A model generated the notes under the pieces. That model had not been told where the DNA came from. It did not search any database and worked only from the letters and a program-made list of their open reading frames with translations. A stretch of DNA of 64,000 bases from Acipenser ruthenus (lineage: Eukaryota; Chordata; Actinopteri; Acipenseriformes; Acipenseridae): the NCBI RefSeq assembly GCF_902713425.1, contig NC_081211.1:12308264-12372263 (forward strand), in the 5' to 3' direction. Below are positions 1 to 10,587 of the stretch, in pieces. The translations under genes were made by a program, and so were the position numbers. The stretch's first letter is position 1. Every line of letters begins with the position of its first letter.

Positions 1-68
1 GCATTTGTCTATTAGGTTGTTTAGGGTGTGACAAAAAGAATGCTATCTCGAAAACGCAGTCCTGTCAA

Positions 69-141
69 GCCGAAATAGCTCAGTTGGGAGAGCGTTAGAC
101 TGAAGATCTAAAGGTCCCTGGTTCGATCCCGGGTTTCGGCA
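69..141 (+). tRNA. tRNA-Phe-GAA: tRNA-Phe(GAA), unit 1
   Basis: A 73-nt gene with acceptor stem GCCGAAA pairing TTTCGGC, discriminator A, anticodon loop CTGAAGA with GAA in place, and T loop TTCGATC. All stems pair, and the internal A and B boxes needed by RNA polymerase III are intact. Short T runs follow within about 20 bases and could terminate transcription. It decodes UUC/UUU. Units 2 to 5 carry identical copies. Confidence 0.97.
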
Positions 142-276
142 AGCACCAAGACATTTTGTTTTGTTTTATATTATTTTGAACTAAAAACAGAGCACATTTT
201 TTTCTTCATTGTAATTGGAGGAAATAACAACGTACTAGTGCCATTTTCTAATGTGATTAAGAAATTCAAAAAGCAT

Positions 277-308
277 CGTCCCTGGGTGGGCTTGAACCAC
301 CAACCTTC

Positions 309-344
<36 letters not shown>

Positions 345-350
345 AGTGAC
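277..350 (-). tRNA. tRNA-Asn-GTT: tRNA-Asn(GTT), unit 1 copy with acceptor mismatch
   Basis: A 74-nt gene on the minus strand with anticodon loop CTGTTAA, a perfectly paired T stem (GGTGG/CCACC) and discriminator G. This copy has acceptor GTCACTG where the other four have GTCTCTG, so position 4 becomes an A opposite G69 instead of a T-G wobble. A TTTTT run lies directly downstream on the minus strand. It is probably still foldable, but it is the weakest of the five Asn copies. Confidence 0.93.
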
Positions 351-897
351 CAACCTGCTCGACCGCTAAAGCATACGGGAGTGATTAGCAAGGCGAGATG
401 CTGCAGAACCTGATCGAGGGAGCAGAACTCAGCCGAACCTGAAACCACAGCTAACAAGAAAGCAACACGGGGCAGGAAAGTCTATGTAATCCATTATGGC
501 AGCACAACATACGTCATTTTGTTAGATAACACACTGGGGGTCCAACACAGCAGTGTGTGTAAATAGCTACAATGGAAACCAAATACTTACGGTTCAAATG
601 AGAATCTTCATCAGATTTAAAGAACACATTTGACATACTTTACACTGCAAAGGAGGAAGGCAGGCAATGCAAATGAGGCGTGATCCATTGCTAAAAAAAT
701 ACATGAAATCTCCCTTTGTGCTTCTCGGAAGACATACGACGGAGGGCGCACTTTTTCAGTTTGGGGAATGTTACAAATTAGCAGACTGTGCTTTAAAATA
801 CATATAGGGCGGGCTTCTCTGTTACAAAGAATTGTCACACTTTGTATTTCTCTCCATGATCCATTGGGACAGAATACGTAGATACATTAAAACTATT

Positions 898-934
898 TGG
901 AGAATGCGGGCATCGATCCCGCTACTTCTCGCTC
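898..934 (-). pseudogene. 3' half of a tRNA-Ala, unit 1
   Basis: On the minus strand the segment matches the 3' end of a vertebrate tRNA-Ala: the end of the anticodon stem, a T arm reading GCGGGATCGATGCCCGC, then ATTCTCCA. The 5' half (D arm and anticodon) is missing from the adjoining sequence. Copies lie at the same place in units 2 to 5 (starts 4264, 8838, 13414, 17993). A second, more decayed Ala-like segment occurs near 2353-2397 in each unit. Confidence 0.7.
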
Positions 935-1035
935 CTTGTCTTGTGGCAGCGATTCTCATAGGCTACAATCGCTGCTTGATAAGAGCGATTCAGATTGTTC
1001 AATATTTTTTTTTTTATTATTGGCAATGTAGTTGC

Positions 1036-1165
1036 CATTTGCAAATTCAAAAATAAATTGAACAATCAAAAATGATAATACTTGCTTTTGTATCACACGA
1101 CAATCTTAAGGTATGCTTTAACGGCTAGGCTGTCTCAAGTTAGTTTGTATTGTTAATACCATACC
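1036..1165. repeat. Internal duplication within the tRNA unit, copy A
   Basis: This stretch (TTTGCAAATTCAAAAATAAA, then a block around CTTGCTTTTGTATCACACGA and GGCTGTCTCAAGTTAG) recurs in the same unit at 1490-1522 and 1675-1765 with moderate divergence. The paired blocks lie either side of the Trp/Val/iMet segment, so an older duplication preceded amplification of the full unit. Confidence 0.75.
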
Positions 1166-1363
1166 TCTGTTTGATCGCTATACAATCAATATGTTGTGTG
1201 GGCTAAACTGTATAAATAAACGCCCGGAAACATTGAAATCCAAACACGTTAAAAGATGAAATAGTGTGGAATTCGGCCCGGCCACTGCCGTGTGTCTGGT
1301 TAAAACGATGAGTTCAGTTTTTTTTTTTTCTTCCGCTTGGTAATTCAGTCTAGAGGCAACTGT

Positions 1364-1435
1364 AGCAGAGTGGCGCAGCGGAAGCGTGCTGGGCCCATAA
1401 CCCAGAGGTCGATGGATCGAAACCATCCTCTGCTA
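1364..1435 (+). tRNA. tRNA-iMet-CAT: Initiator tRNA-Met(CAT), unit 1
   Basis: A 72-nt gene. Initiator hallmarks are visible: A1 opposite T72, three G-C pairs at the base of the anticodon stem (GGG/CCC around CCATAA), and a T loop ATCGAAA starting with A54 instead of T54. The sequence continues into TAGCCTGTTTTTC, whose T5 run is a Pol III terminator. It supplies the start-codon tRNA. All five array copies look identical within the gene. Confidence 0.97.
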
Positions 1436-2477
1436 GCCTGTTTTTCTTCTGTTAGCAAAGTAGTTTTTCTAAAATATAAACTGAACTGATTTGCAAATTC
1501 AAAAAATAAATTCATTAACAAAATAGAAAATATTTCGACTAGATGTATGCTTTCAATTTCTTCAAAAAGTAGTCTCAAGCTCGTTGATTCAGTCGCTTTA
1601 AAATCCACCTCTATGTCCCGCTGCAGCAGCGCTGTGTGCTGTGGCTCGAGCTTGTTTGACGAGACAGGCAATGCAAAAATGATAAAACTTGCTTTTGTAT
1701 CACACGACAAACTTAACGTGTGCTTTAACGGCTTGGCTGTCTCAAGTTAGTTTGTATTGTTAATGTAACACCTCGTTTTTGCCCAGTCGTTGTATCACAT
1801 GAATTGAGCTTGCTAGTTGGGGGTGACGGTCTGCCAATACAAGTTAAGACTATATTTGCAAGGATCATTTCTAGAGTGAAACATGTTTTGAAGGGATTGG
1901 TCTCGGTATCCCCCAGGAGGAGCGGGAGTCTTTTCTTCTCAGCAACGAGCTGACAATGAGTGTTGTTTTTGGGCACCTGCTCGCTGCTACTGATGACCAC
2001 TCCAATCTTCAGTCGGTGGATTGTTGAAGGAAGGGGACACATTTTGAGTGCGTATCTCATACTGGTAGAAACGCGGAAAAAAGAAACCATCAAGCCTAAA
2101 ATTGTTCAGTTGTTTAAATCAATAAGCACATTTCAAATGGATCATTGCTAATGTTAAAACAATTTAAGAACACTTTAAGTAGGGCTTGACTAATATAAAA
2201 ATATAGGCATGTTATTTGCACTACGCAGGACTAGATTGAGCTTAAAAAAAGGCATTACATCTGAAAATAACTTGTGTTTACCCCCACTTACAAGGAAAGC
2301 GTCAAACTTTGTATTCGTCCTCGTAACAGTGTTAGAAAATGTAAACAGCAGTTGGAGAATGCCGAAGTCGATCATCCTAGCATGTTAAACGAGGGCATTT
2401 CTCATGTAAGCCACATCCAGTAATAGATCGTTTGTACTGTTCTCAATGGTCCGCATCCCAGCCTGAGACCACGATCC
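1436..2477. other. Unit spacer without a recognisable gene
   Basis: The spacer between iMet and the CR1 fragment holds copy B of the internal duplication (1490-1522 and 1675-1765) and a decayed tRNA-Ala-like 3' segment near 2353-2397 on the minus strand. The short open frames here are overlapping on both strands, lack codon-like structure and are repeated only because the unit is repeated. No gene is called. Confidence 0.7.
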
Positions 2478-3017
2478 AATTGTAAAACTTTACAATGCAT
2501 TAGTAAGACCTTACCTAGAATATTGTGATCAGTTCTGATCACCTCTCTACAAAAAGGATATTGCTGCTCTAGAAAGAGTGCAAAGAAGAGCAACCAGAAA
2601 TATCCCAGGTTTAAAAGGCATGTTGTATGCAGACAGGCTAAAAGAACTGAATCTATTCAGTCTTGAACAAAAAAGACTACGCGGCGATCTGATTCAGACA
2701 TTCAACATCCTAAAAGGTAGAGACAATGTCGACCCAGGGGACTTCTTTTTTGACATGAAAAAAGAAACAAGGACCAGCGGTCACAAATGGAGATTACATA
2801 AAGGGGCATTCAAAACAGAAAATAGGAGGCACTTTTTTACACAGAGAATTGTGAGGGTCTGGAACCAACTCCCCAGTAATGTTGAAGCTGACACCCTGGG
2901 ATCCTTCAAGAAGCTGCTTGATGAGAGTCTGGGATCAATAAGCTACTAACTACCAAACGAGCAAGATGGGCTGAATGGCCTCCTCTCGTTTGGAAACTTT
3001 CTTATGTTCTTATGTTC
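2478..3017 (+). mobile_element. CR1-type LINE 3' fragment, unit 1
   Basis: A 5'-truncated non-LTR retrotransposon of the CR1 group. The translated part (open from 2578 to 2949) contains the family's C-terminal reverse-transcriptase region: ALERVQRRATRNIPGL, then NLFSLEQKRLRGDLIQ, then WNQLPSNV. Upstream codons reading LYNALVRPYLEYC are followed by in-frame stops, so the copy is dead. It ends in the characteristic short tandem CTTATGTTCTTATGTTC rather than poly(A). Near-identical copies at the same place in every unit show that it inserted before the unit was amplified. Confidence 0.9.
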
Positions 3018-3433
3018 CTCTATCCTATTGTGCTTGTTAAGACATAGCGTGAATCTTGAAAACGTCTTGTTTGTTTAACAAAGCCAGCAGTCACTTTATT
3101 GATCACCCTGTGGATTAAACGCTATTGGAACACAGATGATTGTGTTGAAGATGTTAATAGACTTTCAATGTACGCGTTGTAGAGCTAAGCGTTTGTTGAG
3201 GCAGTTCAAGCGCTGCACATTCAGGCAGCCGGTTGCAGTCTTTACCTGTTTCCTAGATGTTTGCCATTTGGTCTTACTCTGGAAGGAGTAGAACAAAAGC
3301 TAAACCATTTGTTGAGAACCGCATTTGGGAGAAAACTTAAGTGTTTCAAAATGCATTTGTAAAGTGCATTTGTCTATTAGGTTGTTTATGGTGTGACAAA
3401 AAGAATGCTATCTCGAAAACGCAGTCCTGTCAA
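3018..3433. other. Unit spacer upstream of tRNA-Phe
   Basis: Non-coding spacer between the CR1 fragment and the next Phe gene. It carries variants that distinguish units: an AACTTAAGTG or AACGTGTGTTT form near its end and a TTTATGG or TTTAGGG form just before Phe. No promoter element beyond the internal tRNA boxes was recognised. Confidence 0.6.
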
Positions 3434-3506
3434 GCCGAAATAGCTCAGTTGGGAGAGCGTTAGACTGAAGATCTAAAGGTCCCTGGTTCGATCCCGGGTT
3501 TCGGCA
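3434..3506 (+). tRNA. tRNA-Phe-GAA: tRNA-Phe(GAA), unit 2
   Basis: Same sequence as the unit 1 copy. It opens unit 2, the first complete unit in the window. Confidence 0.97.
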
Positions 3507-3642
3507 AGCACCAAGACATTTTGTTTTGTTTTATATTATTTTGAACTAAAAACAGAGCACATTTTTTTTCTTCATTGTAATTGGAGGAAATAACAACGTA
3601 CTAGTGCCATTTTCTAATGTGATTAAGAAATTCAAAAAGCAT

Positions 3643-3674
3643 CGTCCCTGGGTGGGCTTGAACCACCAACCTTC

Positions 3675-3710
<36 letters not shown>

Positions 3711-3716
3711 AGAGAC
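3643..3716 (-). tRNA. tRNA-Asn-GTT: tRNA-Asn(GTT), unit 2
   Basis: Acceptor GTCTCTG, with T4-G69 as a wobble pair and all other stems paired. Anticodon GTT. This is the standard array version. Confidence 0.97.
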
Positions 3717-4263
3717 CAACCTGCTCGACCGCTAAAGCATACGGGAGTGATTAGCAAGGCGAGATGCTGCAGAACCTGATCGAGGGAGCAGAACTCAGCC
3801 GAACCTGAAACCACAGCTAACAAGAAAGCAACACGGGGCAGGAAAGTCTATGTAATCCATTATGGCAGCACAACATACGTCATTTTGTTAGATAACACAC
3901 TGGGGGTCCAACACAGCAGTGTGTGTAAATAGCTACAATGGAAACCAAATACTTACGGTTCAAATGAGAATCTTCATCAGATTTAAAGAACACATTTGAC
4001 ATACTTTACACTGCAAAGGAGGAAGGCAGGCAATGCAAATGAGGCGTGATCCATTGCTAAAAAAATACATGAAATCTCCCTTTGTGCTTCTCGGAAGACA
4101 TACGACGGAGGGCGCACTTTTTCAGTTTGGGGAATGTTACAAATTAGCAGACTGTGCTTTAAAATACATATAGGGCGGGCTTCTCTGTTACAAAGAATTG
4201 TCACACTTTGTATTTCTCTCCATGATCCATTGGGACAGAATACGTAGATACATTAAAACTATT

Positions 4264-4300
4264 TGGAGAATGCGGGCATCGATCCCGCTACTTCTCGCTC
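4264..4300 (-). pseudogene. 3' half of a tRNA-Ala, unit 2
   Basis: Same truncated Ala segment as in unit 1, with the T arm and acceptor 3' strand preserved. Confidence 0.7.
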
Positions 4301-4652
4301 CTTGTCTTGTGGCAGCGATTCTCATAGGCTACAATCGCTGCTTGATAAGAGCGATTCAGATTGTTCAATATTTTTTTTTTTATTATTGGCAATGTAGTTG
4401 CCATTTGCAAATTCAAAAATAAATTGAACAATCAAAAATGATAATACTTGCTTTTGTATCACACGACAATCTTAAGGTATGCTTTAACGGCTAGGCTGTC
4501 TCAAGTTAGTTTGTATTGTTAATACCATACCTCTGTTTGATCGCTATACAATCAATATGTTGTGTAGGCTAAATTGTATAAATAAACGCCCGGAAACATT
4601 CAAATCCAATCACGTTAAAAGATGAAATAGTGTGGAATAGAAACAAAGAATT

Positions 4653-4724
4653 TGACCTCGACGTGATTTGAACACGTAACCTTCTGATCTGGAGTCAGAG
4701 GCGCTACCGTTGCGCCACGAAGTC
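4653..4724 (-). tRNA. tRNA-Trp-CCA: tRNA-Trp(CCA), unit 2
   Basis: A 72-nt gene with acceptor GACTTCG/CGAGGTC, anticodon loop CTCCAGA between perfect TCTGA/TCAGA stems, T arm ACGTG-TTCAAAT-CACGT, and discriminator A. It decodes UGG. There is no immediate T4 run: the first one on the minus strand is about 35 bases downstream, so the primary transcript may have a longer trailer than its neighbours. Confidence 0.96.
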
Positions 4725-5347
4725 CTGGGAATTTTTGTCCTTGTTATGGAATGCTAGAGTGCACAGCAAGCATGCCAAACGCATGGTAATGCCGACGCTC
4801 ATACTAGGAAAACATTCAAGCGTCATGGGAAACAGCCGTCAATAGGTGTTCGTAGCCAGCAGGGCTATGAAGCTGTCGGAAGTGTGTTTGATTCTCAGCT
4901 TTAAAAGTAAAGAAAACATAAAACAGTGCGATTTGCATTTATAATGTTCATTAATTGAAACGTAGGCATAAACACAGTTGTACTGGCTGGGAATCGTTTC
5001 GGTTCAAATTCTTGGAAAGCAGCTATGCTGAGCAATATATCACCAACGGGGGAAAGCTGGCAGTACTGAGTGACACAGAAGAAGGATTCTCTCAGCGCGT
5101 CTCCTCTGAATGCGCACTGGCACAAAGAGGCTTTGCTCATCTAATGACGTGGCGGAATGCAATAATGTATTGGGTTAATTTATCAACAAAAGAAACATAA
5201 ATAAAAGTGTATGTAATTATTTGTGAATAAACTGTCTTGCTTATACGATGGGAGACCAGGACCTTACACCCGCAATTTAATGATCGGCCAACCCCAGAGA
5301 GACTTTGTCTTGACCAGGGATTAATATAATTTAAAAACATGCGGCAA

Positions 5348-5420
5348 TGGTTCCACAGGGGATAGAACCCAGGGCCTTCTGCGTGTAAAGCAGACGTGAT
5401 AATCACTACACTATGGAACC
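5348..5420 (-). tRNA. tRNA-Val-TAC: tRNA-Val(TAC), unit 2, structurally weakened
   Basis: A 73-nt gene with acceptor GGTTCCA/TGGAACC, anticodon loop TTTACAC with TAC, and discriminator A. Unusual features are a T loop TTCTATC with a pyrimidine at position 57, a T-T mismatch in the T stem (CTGGG/CCCTG), and a D loop in which G19 appears to be A, which would break the G19-C56 contact. TTTTT follows downstream. All four array copies share these oddities. It may be a pseudogene amplified with the unit, or a functional but low-scoring gene. Confidence 0.85.
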
Positions 5421-5939
5421 TAGGCAGGACTGTGTCGGTGCTCCTACATTATTGTCTACATGCATCTCAAATAATTACAATGTCATTTATCAGACCCTTC
5501 GGCGTTGTCTTTAAAAATTAAACTTCCCAGACCGAACGCAGGCTAACATTAAATCAATGAATCTTAAATATTTTCTATAGCGCCCCATATGCGATTCACA
5601 AATTCTACTTAAAAACAAGACAATATCTCATTGTAAGCCTGGTCGAACAAAAGAAGTCTTCAGTGTAATTTTAAACAAAGAGTGCTTTCCATGATTTACG
5701 ATGCTTTAGAGAGACGGAATATTGGAATTGGCAGCCGAAACTGGGGGATAAAACTGCCCGTGATCAAAGTGGGCAGAAAAGCTGCATACTTTCCATAAGG
5801 TATTTTGGAGAAAAGAAAACGGATCTCTGATTTGCAACGTTTCTATGGTTCGGCCCGGCCACTGCCGTGTGTCTGGTTAAAACGATGAGTTCAGTTTTTT
5901 TTTTTCTTCCGCTTGGTAATTCAGTCTTGAGGCAACTGT

Positions 5940-6011
5940 AGCAGAGTGGCGCAGCGGAAGCGTGCTGGGCCCATAACCCAGAGGTCGATGGATCGAAACC
6001 ATCCTCTGCTA
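5940..6011 (+). tRNA. tRNA-iMet-CAT: Initiator tRNA-Met(CAT), unit 2
   Basis: Same gene sequence as in unit 1. The flank just upstream differs by one base (TCTTGAGG here, TCTAGAGG in unit 1). Confidence 0.97.
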
Positions 6012-7053
6012 GCCTGTTTTTCTTCTGTTAGCAAAGTAGTTTTTCTAAAATATAAACTGAACTGATTTGCAAATTCAAAAAATAAATTCATTAACAAAAT
6101 AGAAAATATTTCGACTAGATGTATGCTTTCAATTTCTTCAAAAAGTAGTCTCAAGCTCGTTGATTCAGTCGCTTTAAAATCCACCTCTATGTCCCGCTGC
6201 AGCAGCGCTGTGTGCTGTGGCTCGAGCTTGTTTGACGAGACAGGCAATGCAAAAATGATAAAACTTGCTTTTGTATCACACGACAAACTTAACGTGTGCT
6301 TTAACGGCTTGGCTGTCTCAAGTTAGTTTGTATTGTTAATGTAACACCTCGTTTTTGCCCAGTCGTTGTATCACATGAATTGAGCTTGCTAGTTGGGGGT
6401 GACGGTCTGCCAATACAAGTTAAGACTATATTTGCAAGGATCATTTCTAGAGTGAAACATGTTTTGAAGGGATTGGTCTCGGTATCCCCCAGGAGGAGCG
6501 GGAGTCTTTTCTTCTCAGCAACGAGCTGACAATGAGTGTTGTTTTTGGGCACCTGCTCGCTGCTACTGATGACCACTCCAATCTTCAGTCGGTGGATTGT
6601 TGAAGGAAGGGGACACATTTTGAGTGCGTATCTCATACTGGTAGAAACGCGGAAAAAAGAAACCATCAAGCCTAAAATTGTTCAGTTGTTTAAATCAATA
6701 AGCACATTTCAAATGGATCATTGCTAATGTTAAAACAATTTAAGAACACTTTAAGTAGGGCTTGACTAATATAAAAATATAGGCATGTTATTTGCACTAC
6801 GCAGGACTAGATTGAGCTTAAAAAAAGGCATTACATCTGAAAATAACTTGTGTTTACCCCCACTTACAAGGAAAGCGTCAAACTTTGTATTCGTCCTCGT
6901 AACAGTGTTAGAAAATGTAAACAGCAGTTGGAGAATGCCGAAGTCGATCATCCTAGCATGTTAAACGAGGGCATTTCTCATGTAAGCCACATCCAGTAAT
7001 AGATCGTTTGTACTGTTCTCAATGGTCCGCATCCCAGCCTGAGACCACGATCC

Positions 7054-7593
7054 AATTGTAAAACTTTACAATGCATTAGTAAGACCTTACCTAGAATATT
7101 GTGATCAGTTCTGATCACCTCTCTACAAAAAGGATATTGCTGCTCTAGAAAGAGTGCAAAGAAGAGCAACCAGAAATATCCCAGGTTTAAAAGGCATGTT
7201 GTATGCAGACAGGCTAAAAGAACTGAATCTATTCAGTCTTGAACAAAAAAGACTACGCGGCGATCTGATTCAGACATTCAACATCCTAAAAGGTAGAGAC
7301 AATGTCGACCCAGGGGACTTCTTTTTTGACATGAAAAAAGAAACAAGGACCAGCGGTCACAAATGGAGATTACATAAAGGGGCATTCAAAACAGAAAATA
7401 GGAGGCACTTTTTTACACAGAGAATTGTGAGGGTCTGGAACCAACTCCCCAGTAATGTTGAAGCTGACACCCTGGGATCCTTCAAGAAGCTGCTTGATGA
7501 GAGTCTGGGATCAATAAGCTACTAACTACCAAACGAGCAAGATGGGCTGAATGGCCTCCTCTCGTTTGGAAACTTTCTTATGTTCTTATGTTC
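7054..7593 (+). mobile_element. CR1-type LINE 3' fragment, unit 2
   Basis: Orthologous to the unit 1 fragment at the same offset, with the same open tail frame (7154-7525) and the same terminal CTTATGTTC repeats. Confidence 0.9.
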
Positions 7594-8007
7594 CTCTATC
7601 CTATTGTGCTTGTTAAGACATAGCGTGAATCTTGAAAACGTCTTGTTTGTTTAACAAAGCCAGCAGTCACTTTATTGATCACCCTGTGGATTAAACGCTA
7701 TTGGAACACAGATGATTGTGTTGAAGATGTTAATAGACTTTCAATGTACGCGTTGTAGAGCTAAGCGTTTGTTGAGGCAGTTCAAGCGCTGCACATTCAG
7801 GCAGCCGGTTGCAGTCTTTACCTGTTTCCTAGATGTTTGCCATTTGGTCTTACTCTGGAAGGAGTAGAACAAAAGCTAAACCATTTGTTGAGAACCGCAT
7901 TTGGGAGAAAACGTGTGTTTCAAAATGCATTTGTAAAGTGCATTTGTCTATTAGGTTGTTTAGGGTGTGACAAAAAGAATGCTATCTCGAAAACGCAGTC
8001 CTGTCAA

Positions 8008-8080
8008 GCCGAAATAGCTCAGTTGGGAGAGCGTTAGACTGAAGATCTAAAGGTCCCTGGTTCGATCCCGGGTTTCGGCA
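8008..8080 (+). tRNA. tRNA-Phe-GAA: tRNA-Phe(GAA), unit 3
   Basis: Identical gene to units 1 and 2. Its upstream flank has the AACGTGTGTTT form, shared with the truncated last unit. Confidence 0.97.
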
Positions 8081-8216
8081 AGCACCAAGACATTTTGTTT
8101 TGTTTTATATTATTTTGAACTAAAAACAGAGCACATTTTTTTTCTTCATTGTAATTGGAGGAAATAACAACGTACTAGTGCCATTTTCTAATGTGATTAA
8201 GAAATTCAAAAAGCAT

Positions 8217-8248
8217 CGTCCCTGGGTGGGCTTGAACCACCAACCTTC

Positions 8249-8284
<36 letters not shown>

Positions 8285-8290
8285 AGAGAC
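8217..8290 (-). tRNA. tRNA-Asn-GTT: tRNA-Asn(GTT), unit 3
   Basis: Standard array version with acceptor GTCTCTG and anticodon GTT. Confidence 0.97.
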
Positions 8291-8837
8291 CAACCTGCTC
8301 GACCGCTAAAGCATACGGGAGTGATTAGCAAGGCGAGATGCTGCAGAACCTGATCGAGGGAGCAGAACTCAGCCGAACCTGAAACCACAGCTAACAAGAA
8401 AGCAACACGGGGCAGGAAAGTCTATGTAATCCATTATGGCAGCACAACATACGTCATTTTGTTAGATAACACACTGGGGGTCCAACACAGCAGTGTGTGT
8501 AAATAGCTACAATGGAAACCAAATACTTACGGTTCAAATGAGAATCTTCATCAGATTTAAAGAACACATTTGACATACTTTACACTGCAAAGGAGGAAGG
8601 CAGGCAATGCAAATGAGGCGTGATCCATTGCTAAAAAAATACATGAAATCTCCCTTTGTGCTTCTCGGAAGACATACGACGGAGGGCGCACTTTTTCAGT
8701 TTGGGGAATGTTACAAATTAGCAGACTGTGCTTTAAAATACATATAGGGCGGGCTTCTCTGTTACAAAGAATTGTCACACTTTGTATTTCTCTCCATGAT
8801 CCATTGGGACAGAATACGTAGATACATTAAAACTATT

Positions 8838-8874
8838 TGGAGAATGCGGGCATCGATCCCGCTACTTCTCGCTC
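8838..8874 (-). pseudogene. 3' half of a tRNA-Ala, unit 3
   Basis: The same truncated Ala segment at the same offset as in the other units. Confidence 0.7.
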
Positions 8875-9226
8875 CTTGTCTTGTGGCAGCGATTCTCATA
8901 GGCTACAATCGCTGCTTGATAAGAGCGATTCAGATTGTTCAATATTTTTTTTTTTATTATTGGCAATGTAGTTGCCATTTGCAAATTCAAAAATAAATTG
9001 AACAATCAAAAATGATAATACTTGCTTTTGTATCACACGACAATCTTAAGGTATGCTTTAACGGCTAGGCTGTCTCAAGTTAGTTTGTATTGTTAATACC
9101 ATACCTCTGTTTGATCGCTATACAATCAATATGTTGTGTAGGCTAAACTGTATAAATAAACGCCCGGAAACATTGAAATCCAAACACGTTAAAAGATGAA
9201 ATAGTGTGGAATAGAAACAAAGAATT

Positions 9227-9298
9227 TGACCTCGACGTGATTTGAACACGTAACCTTCTGATCTGGAGTCAGAGGCGCTACCGTTGCGCCACGAAGTC
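9227..9298 (-). tRNA. tRNA-Trp-CCA: tRNA-Trp(CCA), unit 3
   Basis: Matches the unit 2 Trp gene base for base as far as read by eye. Confidence 0.96.
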
Positions 9299-9921
9299 CT
9301 GGGAATTTTTGTCCTTGTTATGGAATGCTAGAGTGCACAGCAAGCATGCCAAACGCATGGTAATGCCGACGCTCATACTAGGAAAACATTCAAGCGTCAT
9401 GGGAAACAGCCGTCAATAGGTGTTCGTAGCCAGCAGGGCTATGAAGCTGTCGGAAGTGTGTTTGATTCTCAGCTTTAAAAGTAAAGAAAACATAAAACAG
9501 TGCGATTTGCATTTATAATGTTCATTAATTGAAACGTAGGCATAAACACAGTTGTACTGGCTGGGAATCGTTTCGGTTCAAATTCTTGGAAAGCAGCTAT
9601 GCTGAGCAATATATCACCAACGGGGGAAAGCTGGCAGTACTGAGTGACACAGAAGAAGGATTCTCTCAGCGCGTCTCCTCTGAATGCGCACTGGCACAAA
9701 GAGGCTTTGCTCATCTAATGACGTGGCGGAATGCAATAATGTATTGGGTTAATTTATCAACAAAAGAAACATAAATAAAAGTGTATGTAATTATTTGTGA
9801 ATAAACTGTCTTGCTTATACGATGGGAGACCAGGACCTTACACCCGCAATTTAATGATCGGCCAACCCCAGAGAGACTTTGTCTTGACCAGGGATTAATA
9901 TAATTTAAAAACATGCGGCAA

Positions 9922-9994
9922 TGGTTCCACAGGGGATAGAACCCAGGGCCTTCTGCGTGTAAAGCAGACGTGATAATCACTACACTATGGAACC
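9922..9994 (-). tRNA. tRNA-Val-TAC: tRNA-Val(TAC), unit 3
   Basis: Carries the same TTCTATC T loop and T-stem mismatch as unit 2. Confidence 0.85.
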
Positions 9995-10515
9995 TAGGCA
10001 GGACTGTGTCGGTGCTCCTACATTATTGTCTACATGCATCTCAAATAATTACAATGTCATTTATCAGACCCTTCGGCGTTGTCTTTAAAAATTAAACTTC
10101 CCAGACCGAACGCAGGCTAACATTAAATCAATGAATCTTAAATATTTTCTATAGCGCCCCATATGCGATTCACAAATTCTACTTAAAAACAAGACAATAT
10201 CTCATTGTAAGCCTGGTCGAACAAAAGAAGTCTTCAGTGTAATTTTAAACAAAGAGTGCTTTCCACGATTTACGATGCTTTAGAGAGACGGAATATTGGA
10301 ATTGGCAGCCGAAACTGGGGGATAAAACTGCCCGTGATCAAAGTGGGCAGAAAAGCTGCATACTTTCCATAAGGTATTTTGGAGAAAAGAAAACGGATCT
10401 CTCTGATTTGCAACGTTTCTATGGTTCGGCCCGGCCACTGCCGTGTGTCTGGTTAAAACGATGAGTTCAGTTTTTTTTTTTCTTCCGCTTGGTAATTCAG
10501 TCTTGAGGCAACTGT

Positions 10516-10587
10516 AGCAGAGTGGCGCAGCGGAAGCGTGCTGGGCCCATAACCCAGAGGTCGATGGATCGAAACCATCCTCTGCTA
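10516..10587 (+). tRNA. tRNA-iMet-CAT: Initiator tRNA-Met(CAT), unit 3
   Basis: Intact initiator gene with the TTTTT terminator following. Confidence 0.97.

Noticed and set aside
266-457. Repeated short frames in the tRNA units (for example the 63-codon minus-strand frame over tRNA-Asn, and 121- and 122-codon frames downstream of iMet)
   Set aside because: They overlap tRNA genes or each other on opposite strands and are conserved only because the whole unit is. No protein family is recognisable.
5247-5262. GATGGGAGACCAGG, resembling part of the 5S rRNA gene
   Set aside because: Only about 10-11 bases agree, and nothing else of 5S rRNA is present on either side.
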